From: Allobosea sp. CS1GBMeth4
GTDB lineage: Bacteria > Pseudomonadota > Alphaproteobacteria > Rhizobiales > Beijerinckiaceae
NCBI RefSeq assembly: GCF_900185715.1
Contig: NZ_FYAS01000018.1
Location: 1-64,000 of the forward strand
Direction: 5' to 3'
Length of the DNA: 64,000 nucleotides
Part shown: positions 1-8,712 of the stretch, piece by piece
Position numbering within the stretch: the stretch's first letter is position 1
Layout of the letters: the number at the start of each line of letters is the position of its first letter
Notes under the pieces: model-generated
Told to the model about the DNA's origin: nothing
The model's input: only the letters and a program-made list of their open reading frames with translations
Databases searched by the model: none
Position numbers and translations under genes: made by a program

Positions 1-1584
1 GCCGCTCGCGCCGCCGGCCGGGATGCGGTGCGGCGCAGCTACGCCATTGCCGCCGACCGCCCCGGCTCGGGCATCGCGCTCGCGGAACTGGCGAGCGACC
101 GCGACCCGGCGGGCGCCAAGGCGTTCGTCGATTTTCAGAACGACGTCACCGCCAAGGACATCCGCCTCGCGGTCCGCGAGGGCATGCGCTCGATCGAGCA
201 CGTCAAGCGCTACACCACCAACGGCATGGCGACCGACCAGGGCAAGATGTCGAACGCCAACGGCCTGGTGATCGCCGCCGCCGCCCTCGGCAAGCCGCCG
301 CCGCAGGTCGGCCTCACCACCTTCCGCCCGCCCTACACGCCGACCAGCTTCGGCACCTTCGCCGGATACCATCAGGGCGCGACCTTCGAGGCCACGCGCA
401 AGACGCCGGCCGACCCCTGGGCCGAGGCGCACGGCGCCGTCTTCGAGCCGGTCGCCCTCTGGCGCCGTGCCTGGTATTTCCCGAAAGGCGGCGAGGACAT
501 GCACGCCGCCGTCGCCCGCGAGTGCCGCGCGACCCGCGCCTCGCTCGGCATCTTCGACGCCTCGACGCTCGGCAAGATCGAGGTCGTCGGGCCGGATGCG
601 GTCACCTTCCTCGAGCGCATGTACACCAATTCCTGGGCGAAGCTCGGCATCGGGCGCTGCCGTTATGGTCTGCTGCTCGGCGAGGACGGCTTCATCCGCG
701 ACGACGGCGTCGTCGGCCGCCTGGCGCAGGACCGCTTCCACCTCACCACCACCACCGGCGGCGCCGCGCGCGTCCTCGCCATGATGGAGGACTATCTCCA
801 GACCGAATGGCCCGAGCTCAGGGTCTGGCTCACCTCCACCACCGAGCAATGGGCGGTCGTCGCCCTGCAGGGCCCGAACGCGCGCAGGCTGCTCGCGCCC
901 CTGGTCGAAGGCCTCGACATCTCCGAGGCGGCCTTTCCGCATATGTCCGTTGCCGAATGCCGGGTCGCCGGCTTCCCGGCCCGGCTGTTCCGGGTTTCCT
1001 TCACCGGTGAGCTCGGCTTCGAGGTCAATGTCCCCGCCCGCCACGGCCTCGCCCTGTGGGAGACGCTCATGACGGCCGGCCGGCCCTATGGCATCACTCC
1101 CTACGGCACCGAGGCCATGCATGTCATGCGCGCCGAAAAGGGCTACGTCGTCGTCGGCCAGGACACCGACGGCACGCTGACCCCGGACGATGCCGGCCTC
1201 GCCTGGACCATCGGCAAGGCCAAGGCCGATTTCGTCGGCAAGCGTTCGCTGTCGCGGCCCGACATGCTGATGAAGGGCCGCAAGCAGCTCGTCGGCCTGC
1301 TGACCGACGATCCCAGCCTCGTGCTGCAGGAGGGCGCCCAGATCGTCGCCGATCCGAACGAGCCGAAGCCGATGACCATGCTCGGCCACGTCACCTCCGC
1401 CTATTGGAGCGAGACGCTCGGCCGCTCGATCGCCATGGCGGTCGTCGCCGATGGCCGCGCCCGCGACGGGCAGGTGCTGCACGTCCCGATGCCGGACCGG
1501 ACGATCCCGGTCCGCTTGGTCGCAAGCGCCGCCTTCTACGATCCCGAAGGCACCCGCCTTCGTGCCGGCGAGGACACGCCATGA
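1..1584 (+). CDS. soxA: Sarcosine oxidase alpha subunit, C-terminal part (5' end outside window)
   Basis: The reading frame is open at the left edge, so the start lies upstream; about 527 residues of a protein usually near 1000 residues are visible. The visible part contains the end of the FAD/NAD-binding half and the whole aminomethyltransferase-like (GCV_T) folate-binding domain, with family landmarks such as GMATDQGKMSN, TFRPPYTP and FTGELGFEVNVP. In the family the SoxBDAG complex demethylates sarcosine to glycine, giving formaldehyde or 5,10-methylene-tetrahydrofolate and H2O2. The stop overlaps the soxG start in an ATGA, which fits the usual soxBDAG order. Identification is very secure; only the N-terminal half is unseen. 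Confidence 0.95.
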   Translation, partial: AARAAGRDAVRRSYAIAADRPGSGIALAELASDRDPAGAKAFVDFQNDVTAKDIRLAVREGMRSIEHVKRYTTNGMATDQGKMSNANGLVIAAAALGKPPPQVGLTTFRPPYTPTSFGTFAGYHQGATFEATRKTPADPWAEAHGAVFEPVALWRRAWYFPKGGEDMHAAVARECRATRASLGIFDASTLGKIEVVGPDAVTFLERMYTNSWAKLGIGRCRYGLLLGEDGFIRDDGVVGRLAQDRFHLTTTTGGAARVLAMMEDYLQTEWPELRVWLTSTTEQWAVVALQGPNARRLLAPLVEGLDISEAAFPHMSVAECRVAGFPARLFRVSFTGELGFEVNVPARHGLALWETLMTAGRPYGITPYGTEAMHVMRAEKGYVVVGQDTDGTLTPDDAGLAWTIGKAKADFVGKRSLSRPDMLMKGRKQLVGLLTDDPSLVLQEGAQIVADPNEPKPMTMLGHVTSAYWSETLGRSIAMAVVADGRARDGQVLHVPMPDRTIPVRLVASAAFYDPEGTRLRAGEDTP

Positions 1585-2105
1585 CCGTCACGACCGCCGT
1601 GTCCGGCCCGGCGACGATCGCCGAGCTGCCGCCGGCCACCCGGATCTCGCTGCGCACGGCCGATCCGGCCGCCGCCGGCGCCGGCCTCGGTCTCGACCTG
1701 CCGGCCGGGATCGGCGCCCGCACGGCTGCCGGCCTCCGCACCGCCCTTTGCCTCGGCCCCGACGAGTGGCTCGTCGAGGCGCCGGAGGCGGAGGCGGCCG
1801 AGCTCGCCGCGTCCCTCGCCGCGCTCGCGGCGCGGTTGCCGCTCAGCGCCGTCGACATCTCCGATCGCGAGATCACCTTCGCGCTCGAGGGCCCCGCGGT
1901 CCTCGACCTGCTCGCCACCGGCTGCCCGCGCGATCTGGCGAAGCTCGCGGTCGGCTCCGGGGCCCGCACGCTCTTCGATACCGTCCAGGTCGTTCTGACC
2001 CGCGAGGCAGGGGACCGCTTTCACCTGACGGTCTGGCGCTCCTTCGCGCCCCATCTCCGCGCCCTCCTCGACAGCGCCCTCCGCGAGCTCGCGGCAGGTC
2101 TTTGA
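1581..2105 (+). CDS. soxG: Sarcosine oxidase gamma subunit
   Basis: This 174-residue protein starts inside the soxA stop (ATGA overlap), so translation is probably coupled. It is Ala/Leu/Arg-rich and has the SoxG/YgfZ-like features LGPDEWLVEAP and VDISDREITFALEGP, with FDTVQVVLTR and FHLTVWRSFAPHL towards the end, typical of this subunit. It forms part of the heterotetrameric sarcosine oxidase with SoxA and is needed for assembly of the folate-binding side. It is the last gene of the operon; the next gene converges from the minus strand 39 bases on, and no strong terminator hairpin is seen in that gap. Confidence 0.93.
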   Translation: MTVTTAVSGPATIAELPPATRISLRTADPAAAGAGLGLDLPAGIGARTAAGLRTALCLGPDEWLVEAPEAEAAELAASLAALAARLPLSAVDISDREITFALEGPAVLDLLATGCPRDLAKLAVGSGARTLFDTVQVVLTREAGDRFHLTVWRSFAPHLRALLDSALRELAAGL

Positions 2106-2144
2106 GACATGGCGAGAGGGGTTCGGACGGCGGCGGAGGCGCTG

Positions 2145-3698
2145 TCACTGCTCCGCGAGCTGGCGGCTGGAGCGCTCGTAGAGCGTGGCTCCCGTCTGCG
2201 CGTCGACGCCCTGCAGGCTGACCTCATAGCCCCAGAGCGCTTGGACATGGCGCAGCGTCGCGTCGCAGCTGGCGGTCTCCAGCGCGATGCCGTCATTGAC
2301 CTTGTGCTGCAGCCGCAGATGCCGCTGGCCGAGAAGGTCGACATCCACGATCTGGATGTCGGCATGGCTCGCGCCGATATCGTATTTCTGGGCCATGGCG
2401 GCCCGGATCTGCTCGTAGCCGCGTTCGTTGTGGATCGAGGCCACGCTGTAGAACGAATCGCTCGCCGCATCTGAGAGCAGGAACAGCCGCCATTTCCGGA
2501 TCAGGGCCGGGCTGAGATGCTGGCGTATGAAGGATTCGTCGCGGTGATTGGCCCAGGCGTCGAGCAGGATGCCGCGCCAGTCGCCCTTTCCCGCGATCTC
2601 GGGAAACCAGTCGCGATCCTCGGCGGTGGGCTCGGTCGCGATGCGCTTGATGTCCTGCATCATGTCCAGGCCCAGCGCATAGGGGTTGATCCCCGAAAAG
2701 CGGGGATCGTCGAAGGCGGGCTGGAAGACGACGTTCGCGTGGTTGCGCAGGATCTCCAGCATGGCGCCTTCGCTGATCCGGCCCTGGTCGAACAGCGCAT
2801 TCATCACCGTGTAGTGGACGAAGGTCGCGCAGCCTTCGTTCATCACCTGCGTCTGCCTCTGGGGGTAGAAATACTGCGCGATGACCCGGACGATCCTCAG
2901 GATCTCGCGCTGCCAGGGCTCGAGGATCAGGCTGTTCTTCTCGAGGAAATAGAGCAGGTTCTCCTCGGGCAGGTTCAGCGCCCGCTTCCGCTCCGCGATC
3001 ATGTCCTCGGCCTCGTCGGCCTTGCCGCCATCCGTCGGCCGCGGAACCGTGCGCCAGAGATCGTTGTAGGATCGCTCTTCATAGTCCAGCCGCTCGCGGA
3101 GCCCGTCGCGCTGCCGGTCGGAGGAGAGCTTCGGCGGACGCCGGTAGCGGAAGACGCCCTGGTCCATCAGGGCATGGGCCGCATCGAGGACGGCCTCCAC
3201 CGCGGCGACGCCGTGCCTCTCCTCGCACCGGGCGATGTAGCTCTTGGCGAAGTCGAGATAGCCCAGGATCGCGCCGGCATCCGTCCATTGCTGGAACAGA
3301 TAGTTGTTCTTGAAGAAATGATTGTGCCCGAACGCCGCATGCGCGGTCACCAGGGCCTGCAGCGCCATGGTGTTCTCTTCCATCAGGTAGACGATGCAGG
3401 GATTGGAATTGATCACCAGCTCGTAGGCGAGTCCGCGGCCGCCCTTGCGGTAGAGCAGCTCGTGATGGAGGAAGTGCTTGCCGAACGACCAGTGGCGATA
3501 CATCAGCGGCATGCCGATCGATGAATAGGCGTCGAGCATCTGCTCCGATGAAATGACCTCCAGCTGCACCGGATAGACGTCGAGCTGGAGTTCTTCCTTC
3601 GCGACCGCCTCGATCACGTCGTAGGCATGCGACAGCGTCCGGAAGTTCCAGTCCGAACCGGAGAACATCAGGCCGGACCCGGGCGCAGGCTTGGTCAT
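2145..3698 (-). CDS. SpoVR family protein
   Basis: This 517-residue protein matches the SpoVR/YcgB family along its length: SGSDWNF near the start, a segment around SIGMPLMYRHWSFGKHF and the conserved NEGCATFVHY and NPYALGLDMM motifs. The function is unknown; in Bacillus SpoVR affects spore cortex, while in proteobacteria it is a stress-regulated soluble protein almost always encoded with PrkA and YeaH-type genes. Here it is the third gene of exactly that set, 10 bases after the YeaH-type gene, with GAGGGA about six bases before its ATG. It is presumably co-transcribed from the EcfG-type promoter upstream of prkA. Confidence 0.93.
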   Translation of the reverse strand: MTKPAPGSGLMFSGSDWNFRTLSHAYDVIEAVAKEELQLDVYPVQLEVISSEQMLDAYSSIGMPLMYRHWSFGKHFLHHELLYRKGGRGLAYELVINSNPCIVYLMEENTMALQALVTAHAAFGHNHFFKNNYLFQQWTDAGAILGYLDFAKSYIARCEERHGVAAVEAVLDAAHALMDQGVFRYRRPPKLSSDRQRDGLRERLDYEERSYNDLWRTVPRPTDGGKADEAEDMIAERKRALNLPEENLLYFLEKNSLILEPWQREILRIVRVIAQYFYPQRQTQVMNEGCATFVHYTVMNALFDQGRISEGAMLEILRNHANVVFQPAFDDPRFSGINPYALGLDMMQDIKRIATEPTAEDRDWFPEIAGKGDWRGILLDAWANHRDESFIRQHLSPALIRKWRLFLLSDAASDSFYSVASIHNERGYEQIRAAMAQKYDIGASHADIQIVDVDLLGQRHLRLQHKVNDGIALETASCDATLRHVQALWGYEVSLQGVDAQTGATLYERSSRQLAEQ

Positions 3699-3708
3699 CC
3701 GCGTTCCC

Positions 3709-5016
3709 TCAGTTGCGCTGCTTTGCCGGCTGCCTGGTAAAGAGCTGGCGGAAGACCGGGTAGATGTCGGAGGCCCTGGCGATGCGGCTCATGTCGAAAT
3801 TCGGCCACCTGTCCTTGACGGCGAGATAGGCCCGCCAGAGCGATGTGCCATTGTCGGTTGAGCCGAAGATCTCGCTCTCGCGCTCGTCGATGATCTCGAC
3901 ATAGGCGAAATACTGGCACAGGCGCATGATCTCGTTGTCCATCAGGCCGAGGCAGCGTTCGGAATCGCTGGCGAGATTGTCGCCGTCCGAGGCCTGGGCG
4001 GCGTAGATGTTCCATTCGCGGCTGGGATAGCGCTGCGCGATGACGCGCTGCATCTCCTCCAGCGCCGTCGAGACGACGGTCCCTCCGCTCTGCGTGCTGT
4101 AGAAGAAGGTGTCCTCGTCCACCTCCTGCGCCGTGTGGGTGTGGCGGATGAAGACGATCTCCGTGCGTTCGTAGCGTCGCTTCAGGAACAGGTGGAGCAG
4201 GACGAAGAAGCGCTTGGCGAGATCCTTCTCGCGCTCGCCCATCGAGCCTGAAACGTCCATGAGGCAGAACATCACGGCGTTCGCGTTCGGCTGGGGCTGG
4301 GCCTCGAAGCGGTTGAAGCGGATATCGACCGGGTCGACGAAACCGATCACCCGGCGCCGTCGCTCCAGCCGGTCGAGCTCCGCGCGCAGGGCGGTGATGC
4401 GCTGGCCGTTCGCCGCCTCCGCCCCCGCGGCTTCGAGCTCGGCGAGTTCGCGCAGGATCGCCTCGACCTCCTCGCGCCTCGGCCGCCTGAGGGCGATGCG
4501 GCGGCCATGGCTGTTGCGCATGGTGCGCGCGATGCTGATGTTGGTCGGCGATCCGCTCGCCGAATATCCCGCCCGCCGCGGCTTGAAGGCGACGATTTCC
4601 CTGAGGTTGAGCTTGACCAGGTCCGGAAGCTCGAGGTCCTCGAAGAACAGGTCGAGCACTTCTTCGCGCGACAGCACGAACCGGAAGTCGTCCTCGGACG
4701 GCTGCAACCCGGGCGACGATCCCGAGCCGCCGCCCTGGCCGGGCTTCGCGATACGGTCGCCCGGTGCGAAGTGCTTGTTCCCGGGCATGACGTATTGGCG
4801 CCGCCCGCTGTCCTTCGCCTCGCGGAAGCTCGGCTCGTCGGTGCCCCTCGATGGCAGCGAGACGGCATGCTCGCCATCTGCCTCGGCGATCTTTCCGGCC
4901 CTGATCTGGTCCTGGACGCTGCGCTTCAGCTCGGCGCGCACGCGGCGCAGGAAGCGCTGGCGATTGCCCAGGCTCTTGTCCTTCGGGTTCAGCCGGCGAT
5001 CGATGAAGATTGGCAT
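3709..5016 (-). CDS. YeaH/YhbH family protein (DUF444, von Willebrand A-like)
   Basis: The protein has 435 residues. It opens with the family signature IDRRLNPKDKSLGNRQRF, has a basic and Gly-rich N-terminal third, and a C-terminal vWA-like domain with a MIDAS-type DVSGSMGEREKDLAKRFF motif followed by IRHTHTAQEVDEDTFF. The family is predicted to be a partner or substrate-presenting protein of the PrkA/YeaG kinase; its molecular role is not settled. It lies between prkA (18-base gap) and spoVR (10-base gap), so the three form one transcription unit. Length and motifs are normal for the family. Confidence 0.93.
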   Translation of the reverse strand: MPIFIDRRLNPKDKSLGNRQRFLRRVRAELKRSVQDQIRAGKIAEADGEHAVSLPSRGTDEPSFREAKDSGRRQYVMPGNKHFAPGDRIAKPGQGGGSGSSPGLQPSEDDFRFVLSREEVLDLFFEDLELPDLVKLNLREIVAFKPRRAGYSASGSPTNISIARTMRNSHGRRIALRRPRREEVEAILRELAELEAAGAEAANGQRITALRAELDRLERRRRVIGFVDPVDIRFNRFEAQPQPNANAVMFCLMDVSGSMGEREKDLAKRFFVLLHLFLKRRYERTEIVFIRHTHTAQEVDEDTFFYSTQSGGTVVSTALEEMQRVIAQRYPSREWNIYAAQASDGDNLASDSERCLGLMDNEIMRLCQYFAYVEIIDERESEIFGSTDNGTSLWRAYLAVKDRWPNFDMSRIARASDIYPVFRQLFTRQPAKQRN

Positions 5017-5034
5017 GGCTCGCCCGGGCCGCGT

Positions 5035-6984
5035 TCAGCCCGCCTTGTTCACGCGCATGTACCAGTCCACCAGGCGCCGCACCTGGCGCTCGGTATAGCC
5101 GCGCTCGACCATGCGCTGCACGAAGCCCTGGTGCCGCTTCTCGGTCACGCTGTCCTGCTTCGAGCCGAAACTGATGACGGGAAGCAGATCCTCGACCTGC
5201 CCGAACATCCGCTTCTCGATGACTTCGCGCAGCTTCTCGTAGCTGGTCCAGGACGGGTTGCGGCCGCCGTTCCTTGCGCGCGCCCGCAAGGTGAACTTCA
5301 CCACCTCGTTGCGGAAATCCTTCGGGTTGGCGATGCCCGCCGGCTTTTCGATCTGGGACAGTTCATTGTCGAGGATCTGCCGGTTGAGGATCTGGCCGGT
5401 GTCGGGGTCCTTGTAGTCCTGGTCCTCGACCCAGGCGTCGGCATAGGCGATGTAGCGGTCGAACAGGTTCTGGCCGTATTCGCCATAGGATTCCAGATAG
5501 GCCTTCTGGATCTCATGCCCGATGAACTCGGCGTAGCGGGTCGCCAGTTCCGACTTGATGAAGTCGAGATAGGCCGCTTCCGTCTCCTTCGGGAACTGCT
5601 CGCGCTTGATCGCCCCTTCCAGGACGTACATCAGATGCACGGGGTCGGCGGCCAGTTCCTCGGTGTCGTAGTTGAAGGTCTGCGAGAGGATCTTGAAGGC
5701 GAAGCGCGTGCTGACGCCGGTCATGCCCTCATCCACACCGGCGGCGTCGCGATATTCCTGGATCGCCTTCGCACGCGGCTCCAGCTCCTTCAGGTTCTCG
5801 CCGTCATAGACGCGCATCTTGGTGTAGAGCGGCGAGTTCTCGAACTCGGTCAGCCGGGTCGAGACCGAAAACCGGCTGAGGATGTCGAGCACTTCGGGCG
5901 CGCAGGGGCTGTCGGCCAGCTCGCTCTCGCGCAGCAGCTTCTCGTAGATCTGCCGCTCCTCGGTCACGCGCAGGCAATAGGGCACCTTGACCACCAGGAT
6001 GCGGTCGAGGAACGCCTCGTTGTTCTTGTTGTTCTTGAACTGGAGCCACTCCGACTCGTTGGAGTGGGCCAGCACGATGCCCTGATAGGGGAAGGCCCCG
6101 AAATTCTCGGTGCCGTTGTAGCTGCCCTCCTGCGTCGCGGTCAGCAGGGGGTGCAGCACCTTGATCGGCGCCTTGAACATCTCGACGAATTCGAGCAGGC
6201 CCTGCGTCGTCCGGTTCAGCCCGCCGCTGTAGGAATAGGCGTCGGGGTCCGACTGGCTGAAGTTCTCGAGCTGGCGGATGTCGACCTTGCCGACCAGCGC
6301 CGAGACATCCTGATTGTTCTCGTCGCCAGGCTCGGTCTTCGCGATGCCGATCTGGCGCAATCGCGAGGGCATCAGCTTGACGACGCTGAACTTGGAGATG
6401 TCGCCGGCCAGTTCGTCGAGCCGCTTCGCCGCCCATGGCGAGATCAGGCCGGTCAGGCGCCGCCGCGCGATCCCGTACTTGTCCTCGAAGAGATCGCCCA
6501 TGCGGTCGGGCCGGAACAGGCCCAGCGGCGATTCGAAGACCGGGCTGATCCGGTCGCCGGCCTTGAGCGTGTAGAACGGCCGCTCCTCCATCAGCTTCTT
6601 GAGCCGCTCGGCGAGGGAGGATTTGCCACCGCCGACGGGGCCGAGGAGGTAGAGGATCTGTTTGCGTTCCTCCAGGCCCTGCGAGGCATAGCGGAAATAG
6701 CCGGCGATCCGCTCGATCGTGTCCTCCATGCCGAAGAAGTCGGCGAAGGACGGGTAGATCTTGATCGTCCTGTTGCCGAAGATCCGGCCCAGGCGTTCGT
6801 CGCGGCTCGTGTCGAGCAGCTTCGGTGCGCCGATCGCATCGACCATTCGTTCGGCGGCCGAGGCATACATGGATTTGTCTTCGCGGCAAGCCAGCAGGTA
6901 TTCCTGAAGGCTCATCTCCTCTTGCGAATAGCTTCGGTAATCCTCGGAGAATAAGCGGAATACCTCGCCGTCTCTTTCGATCAT
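5035..6984 (-). CDS. prkA: PrkA family serine protein kinase / AAA+ protein
   Basis: The protein has an AAA+ N-terminal part with Walker A GPVGGGKSSLAERLKKLM and a C-terminal kinase-related domain, and is about 649 residues, the normal size for PrkA/YeaG. I chose the ATG at 6984 (MIERDGEVF...) rather than 7032: the first has AGGACGG nearby and starts where homologues start, whereas the upstream 16 codons lack a ribosome site. In enterobacteria the orthologue YeaG is RpoS-dependent and acts in starvation and nitrogen-stress responses. Here the gene leads an operon with the YeaH-type and SpoVR genes and sits behind an EcfG-like promoter, so a general-stress role is inferred. Confidence 0.93.
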   Translation of the reverse strand: MIERDGEVFRLFSEDYRSYSQEEMSLQEYLLACREDKSMYASAAERMVDAIGAPKLLDTSRDERLGRIFGNRTIKIYPSFADFFGMEDTIERIAGYFRYASQGLEERKQILYLLGPVGGGKSSLAERLKKLMEERPFYTLKAGDRISPVFESPLGLFRPDRMGDLFEDKYGIARRRLTGLISPWAAKRLDELAGDISKFSVVKLMPSRLRQIGIAKTEPGDENNQDVSALVGKVDIRQLENFSQSDPDAYSYSGGLNRTTQGLLEFVEMFKAPIKVLHPLLTATQEGSYNGTENFGAFPYQGIVLAHSNESEWLQFKNNKNNEAFLDRILVVKVPYCLRVTEERQIYEKLLRESELADSPCAPEVLDILSRFSVSTRLTEFENSPLYTKMRVYDGENLKELEPRAKAIQEYRDAAGVDEGMTGVSTRFAFKILSQTFNYDTEELAADPVHLMYVLEGAIKREQFPKETEAAYLDFIKSELATRYAEFIGHEIQKAYLESYGEYGQNLFDRYIAYADAWVEDQDYKDPDTGQILNRQILDNELSQIEKPAGIANPKDFRNEVVKFTLRARARNGGRNPSWTSYEKLREVIEKRMFGQVEDLLPVISFGSKQDSVTEKRHQGFVQRMVERGYTERQVRRLVDWYMRVNKAG

Positions 6985-7034
6985 GGCAGCCGTCCTGAGA
7001 CAGTCGGAGCTGCCGGCGACAGCCCCGAGCATTC

Positions 7035-7059
7035 AACAAATAATGGTCCCGCAAGTTCC
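7035..7059 (-). promoter_or_regulatory. Candidate EcfG (general stress sigma factor) promoter of prkA operon
   Basis: Reading the minus strand, GGAAC (7059-7055) is followed after exactly 16 bases by TGTT (7038-7035), close to the alphaproteobacterial EcfG consensus GGAAC-N16/17-CGTT with one mismatch. The start codon at 6984 would leave a leader of about 40 bases. The surroundings are AT-richer than the genome average. The match to a stress sigma factor agrees with the known stress control of prkA-yeaH-spoVR sets. Confidence 0.6.
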
Positions 7060-7156
7060 AGGTTGCAAACCGCCGCGAGGCCGGGCTCCGGAGGGGCGAT
7101 CCGTTCGGTCCCGGCCGCCTCGGGTGCGTCGCCCTTTCCCGAGCCTGGGCGAACTG

Positions 7157-7273
7157 CTAGAGCCGGATCCGATCAGATTGACTCATCTGATCGGTGAATC
7201 CGTGTCTCACTTTTCGCTTGGAGACCGTTTTACCGATCAGCTTGCGGTGCGAGCTGATCGGAACGGGCTCTAG
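7157..7273. repeat. Dispersed palindromic (MITE-like) repeat with 20-bp inverted ends
   Basis: The 117-bp element starts CTAGAGCCGGATCCGATCAG and ends with a near-perfect inverted copy (18 of 20 positions). Inside are two hairpins: GATCAGAT/ATCTGATC (7171-7192) and a 10-bp perfect stem CCGATCAGCT/AGCTGATCGG (7233-7261). There is no ORF. Such TAGAGCC-type palindromic elements are common between genes in Hyphomicrobiales. A related half copy lies at 26544-26587. The rest of the 386-base gap between prkA and the MFS gene holds the EcfG-like promoter and nothing else I can name. Confidence 0.75.
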
Positions 7274-7370
7274 AGGCGGGACCCGGTCAGGCGCGGGCGG
7301 ACTGATCGCGAACCCGTCTCCCACCACATTTCGAGCCTCGCGGGGAGGGATCTTGGGACATGACGACCCC

Positions 7371-8606
7371 GTGACGGCGAAGGCCCATGGCGGGTCCGTC
7401 GCCGCGCTCGGAGCGATCGTTGCGGGCGCCTTGGTCCTGCAGGTCGCCGGCACGATCGTGAACACGGTCGTGCCGTTGCAGATGGCGCTGGCGAGCCAGC
7501 CGCCGCTGCTGATCGGTCTCGTCGCCTCGTCCTATTCGCTCGGCTTCCTGCTCGGCTGCTTCGCCAACCCCTTCCTCGTCCGTCGGGTCGGGCATATCCG
7601 CGGCTTCGCCGTGTTCGCCGCGCTTCAGGCCGTCTCGACCCTGAGCTTTCCACTGCTGCCGGAGGCGTGGTGGGGAACATCGCGGCTGGTGATGGGCCTG
7701 GCGGCGGCCGGCCACGGCATCTGCATCGAAAGCTGGATCAGCGGGCAGGCCGACCGGGCCCAGCGCGGCCGCATCTTCGGCATCTATCAGATCCTCAACC
7801 GCATCGCGCTGATCGGCTCGCAGATCGGCGTCGGCTACGTCGCGATTCAGTCGCACGACGTCTTCCTCTTCGCCAGCATGGCCTTCTCCATCGCGCTGAT
7901 CCCGGTCGCGCTGACGCGCGCCGGCGGCCCCGAGACGAGCGAAGTCGTCTCGGTCGGGCTGCGGACGCTGTGGCTGCAGGCGCCGGCCGCCGTCGTCGGC
8001 TGTCTCTATGTCGGGCTGATCGGCGGACCGCTGACCAATGTGGCGCCCGCTTACGGCATCCTTTCCGGCCTCGATCAGCGGGCCACCATCCTGCTCACGG
8101 CGAGCATCCAGATCGGCGCCCTGCTGCTGCAATGGCCGATGAGCCTGCTCGCCGACCGCGTCGCCAGCCGCCTGATCATGCTCGTCGCCACCAGCATCGT
8201 CACGCTGGCCTCGGCCGGGCTCGCCGTGCTCCTGCAGCTCGACGCCAGCCATGGCAGGGTCGGGCTCTTCGTCCTGTTCGCGCTGATCGGAGGCTGCAGC
8301 ATTCCGCTCTACACGGTCGCGGTGACGCATGCCTATTTCCGCATGGGGCGCGACCACGCCGTCGGGCTGTCGGCCCGGCTGCTGTTCCTCTGGGGCACCG
8401 GCTCCGCCATCGGGCCCCTGGCCGCGACCCTGCTGATGCAGCTCATGGGCCCGCAGGGCATGCTGGTCTACCTCGTCGGGCTGTCGCTCGGCGTCGCCAT
8501 CTACATCGCGCTTCGGATCTCGCGGAATCCGTCGCCGCCGCTCGTCGAGGGCGAGCGGGGCGCGACCACGCCGACCATCCCCGACATCGAGATCGCCAGG
8601 CGCTGA
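7371..8606 (+). CDS. MFS transporter
   Basis: From this GTG the protein has 411 residues and about twelve hydrophobic segments, with the MFS-like features SSYSLGFLLGCFANPFLVRRVGHIRG (between helices 2 and 3) and GICIESWISGQADRAQRGRIFGIYQ. It resembles the YcaD-like drug/metabolite group of major facilitators; the substrate cannot be told. The start is uncertain. A TTG at 7353 is also in frame, and a well-placed ATG at 7360 (behind GAGGGA) opens only a four-codon frame MTTP whose TGA overlaps the GTG at 7371, so the GTG may be translationally coupled to this mini-ORF. It stands alone: the next gene starts after about 100 bases. Confidence 0.85.
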   Translation: MTAKAHGGSVAALGAIVAGALVLQVAGTIVNTVVPLQMALASQPPLLIGLVASSYSLGFLLGCFANPFLVRRVGHIRGFAVFAALQAVSTLSFPLLPEAWWGTSRLVMGLAAAGHGICIESWISGQADRAQRGRIFGIYQILNRIALIGSQIGVGYVAIQSHDVFLFASMAFSIALIPVALTRAGGPETSEVVSVGLRTLWLQAPAAVVGCLYVGLIGGPLTNVAPAYGILSGLDQRATILLTASIQIGALLLQWPMSLLADRVASRLIMLVATSIVTLASAGLAVLLQLDASHGRVGLFVLFALIGGCSIPLYTVAVTHAYFRMGRDHAVGLSARLLFLWGTGSAIGPLAATLLMQLMGPQGMLVYLVGLSLGVAIYIALRISRNPSPPLVEGERGATTPTIPDIEIARR

Positions 8607-8712
8607 CGTGTCGCGACGGGCGGCAATTCGACGCCGGCCGTTGCCGGCCGCTGCCCGCATGCTAGGACGGTGGTGGGTCGGTCAGGCCGGCCCGGTCCCG
8701 CAGGAGATGCAC

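Noticed and set aside
4507-6954. 815-codon plus-strand open frame opposite prkA
   Set aside because: Shadow of the PrkA gene; its product shows no recognisable motif.
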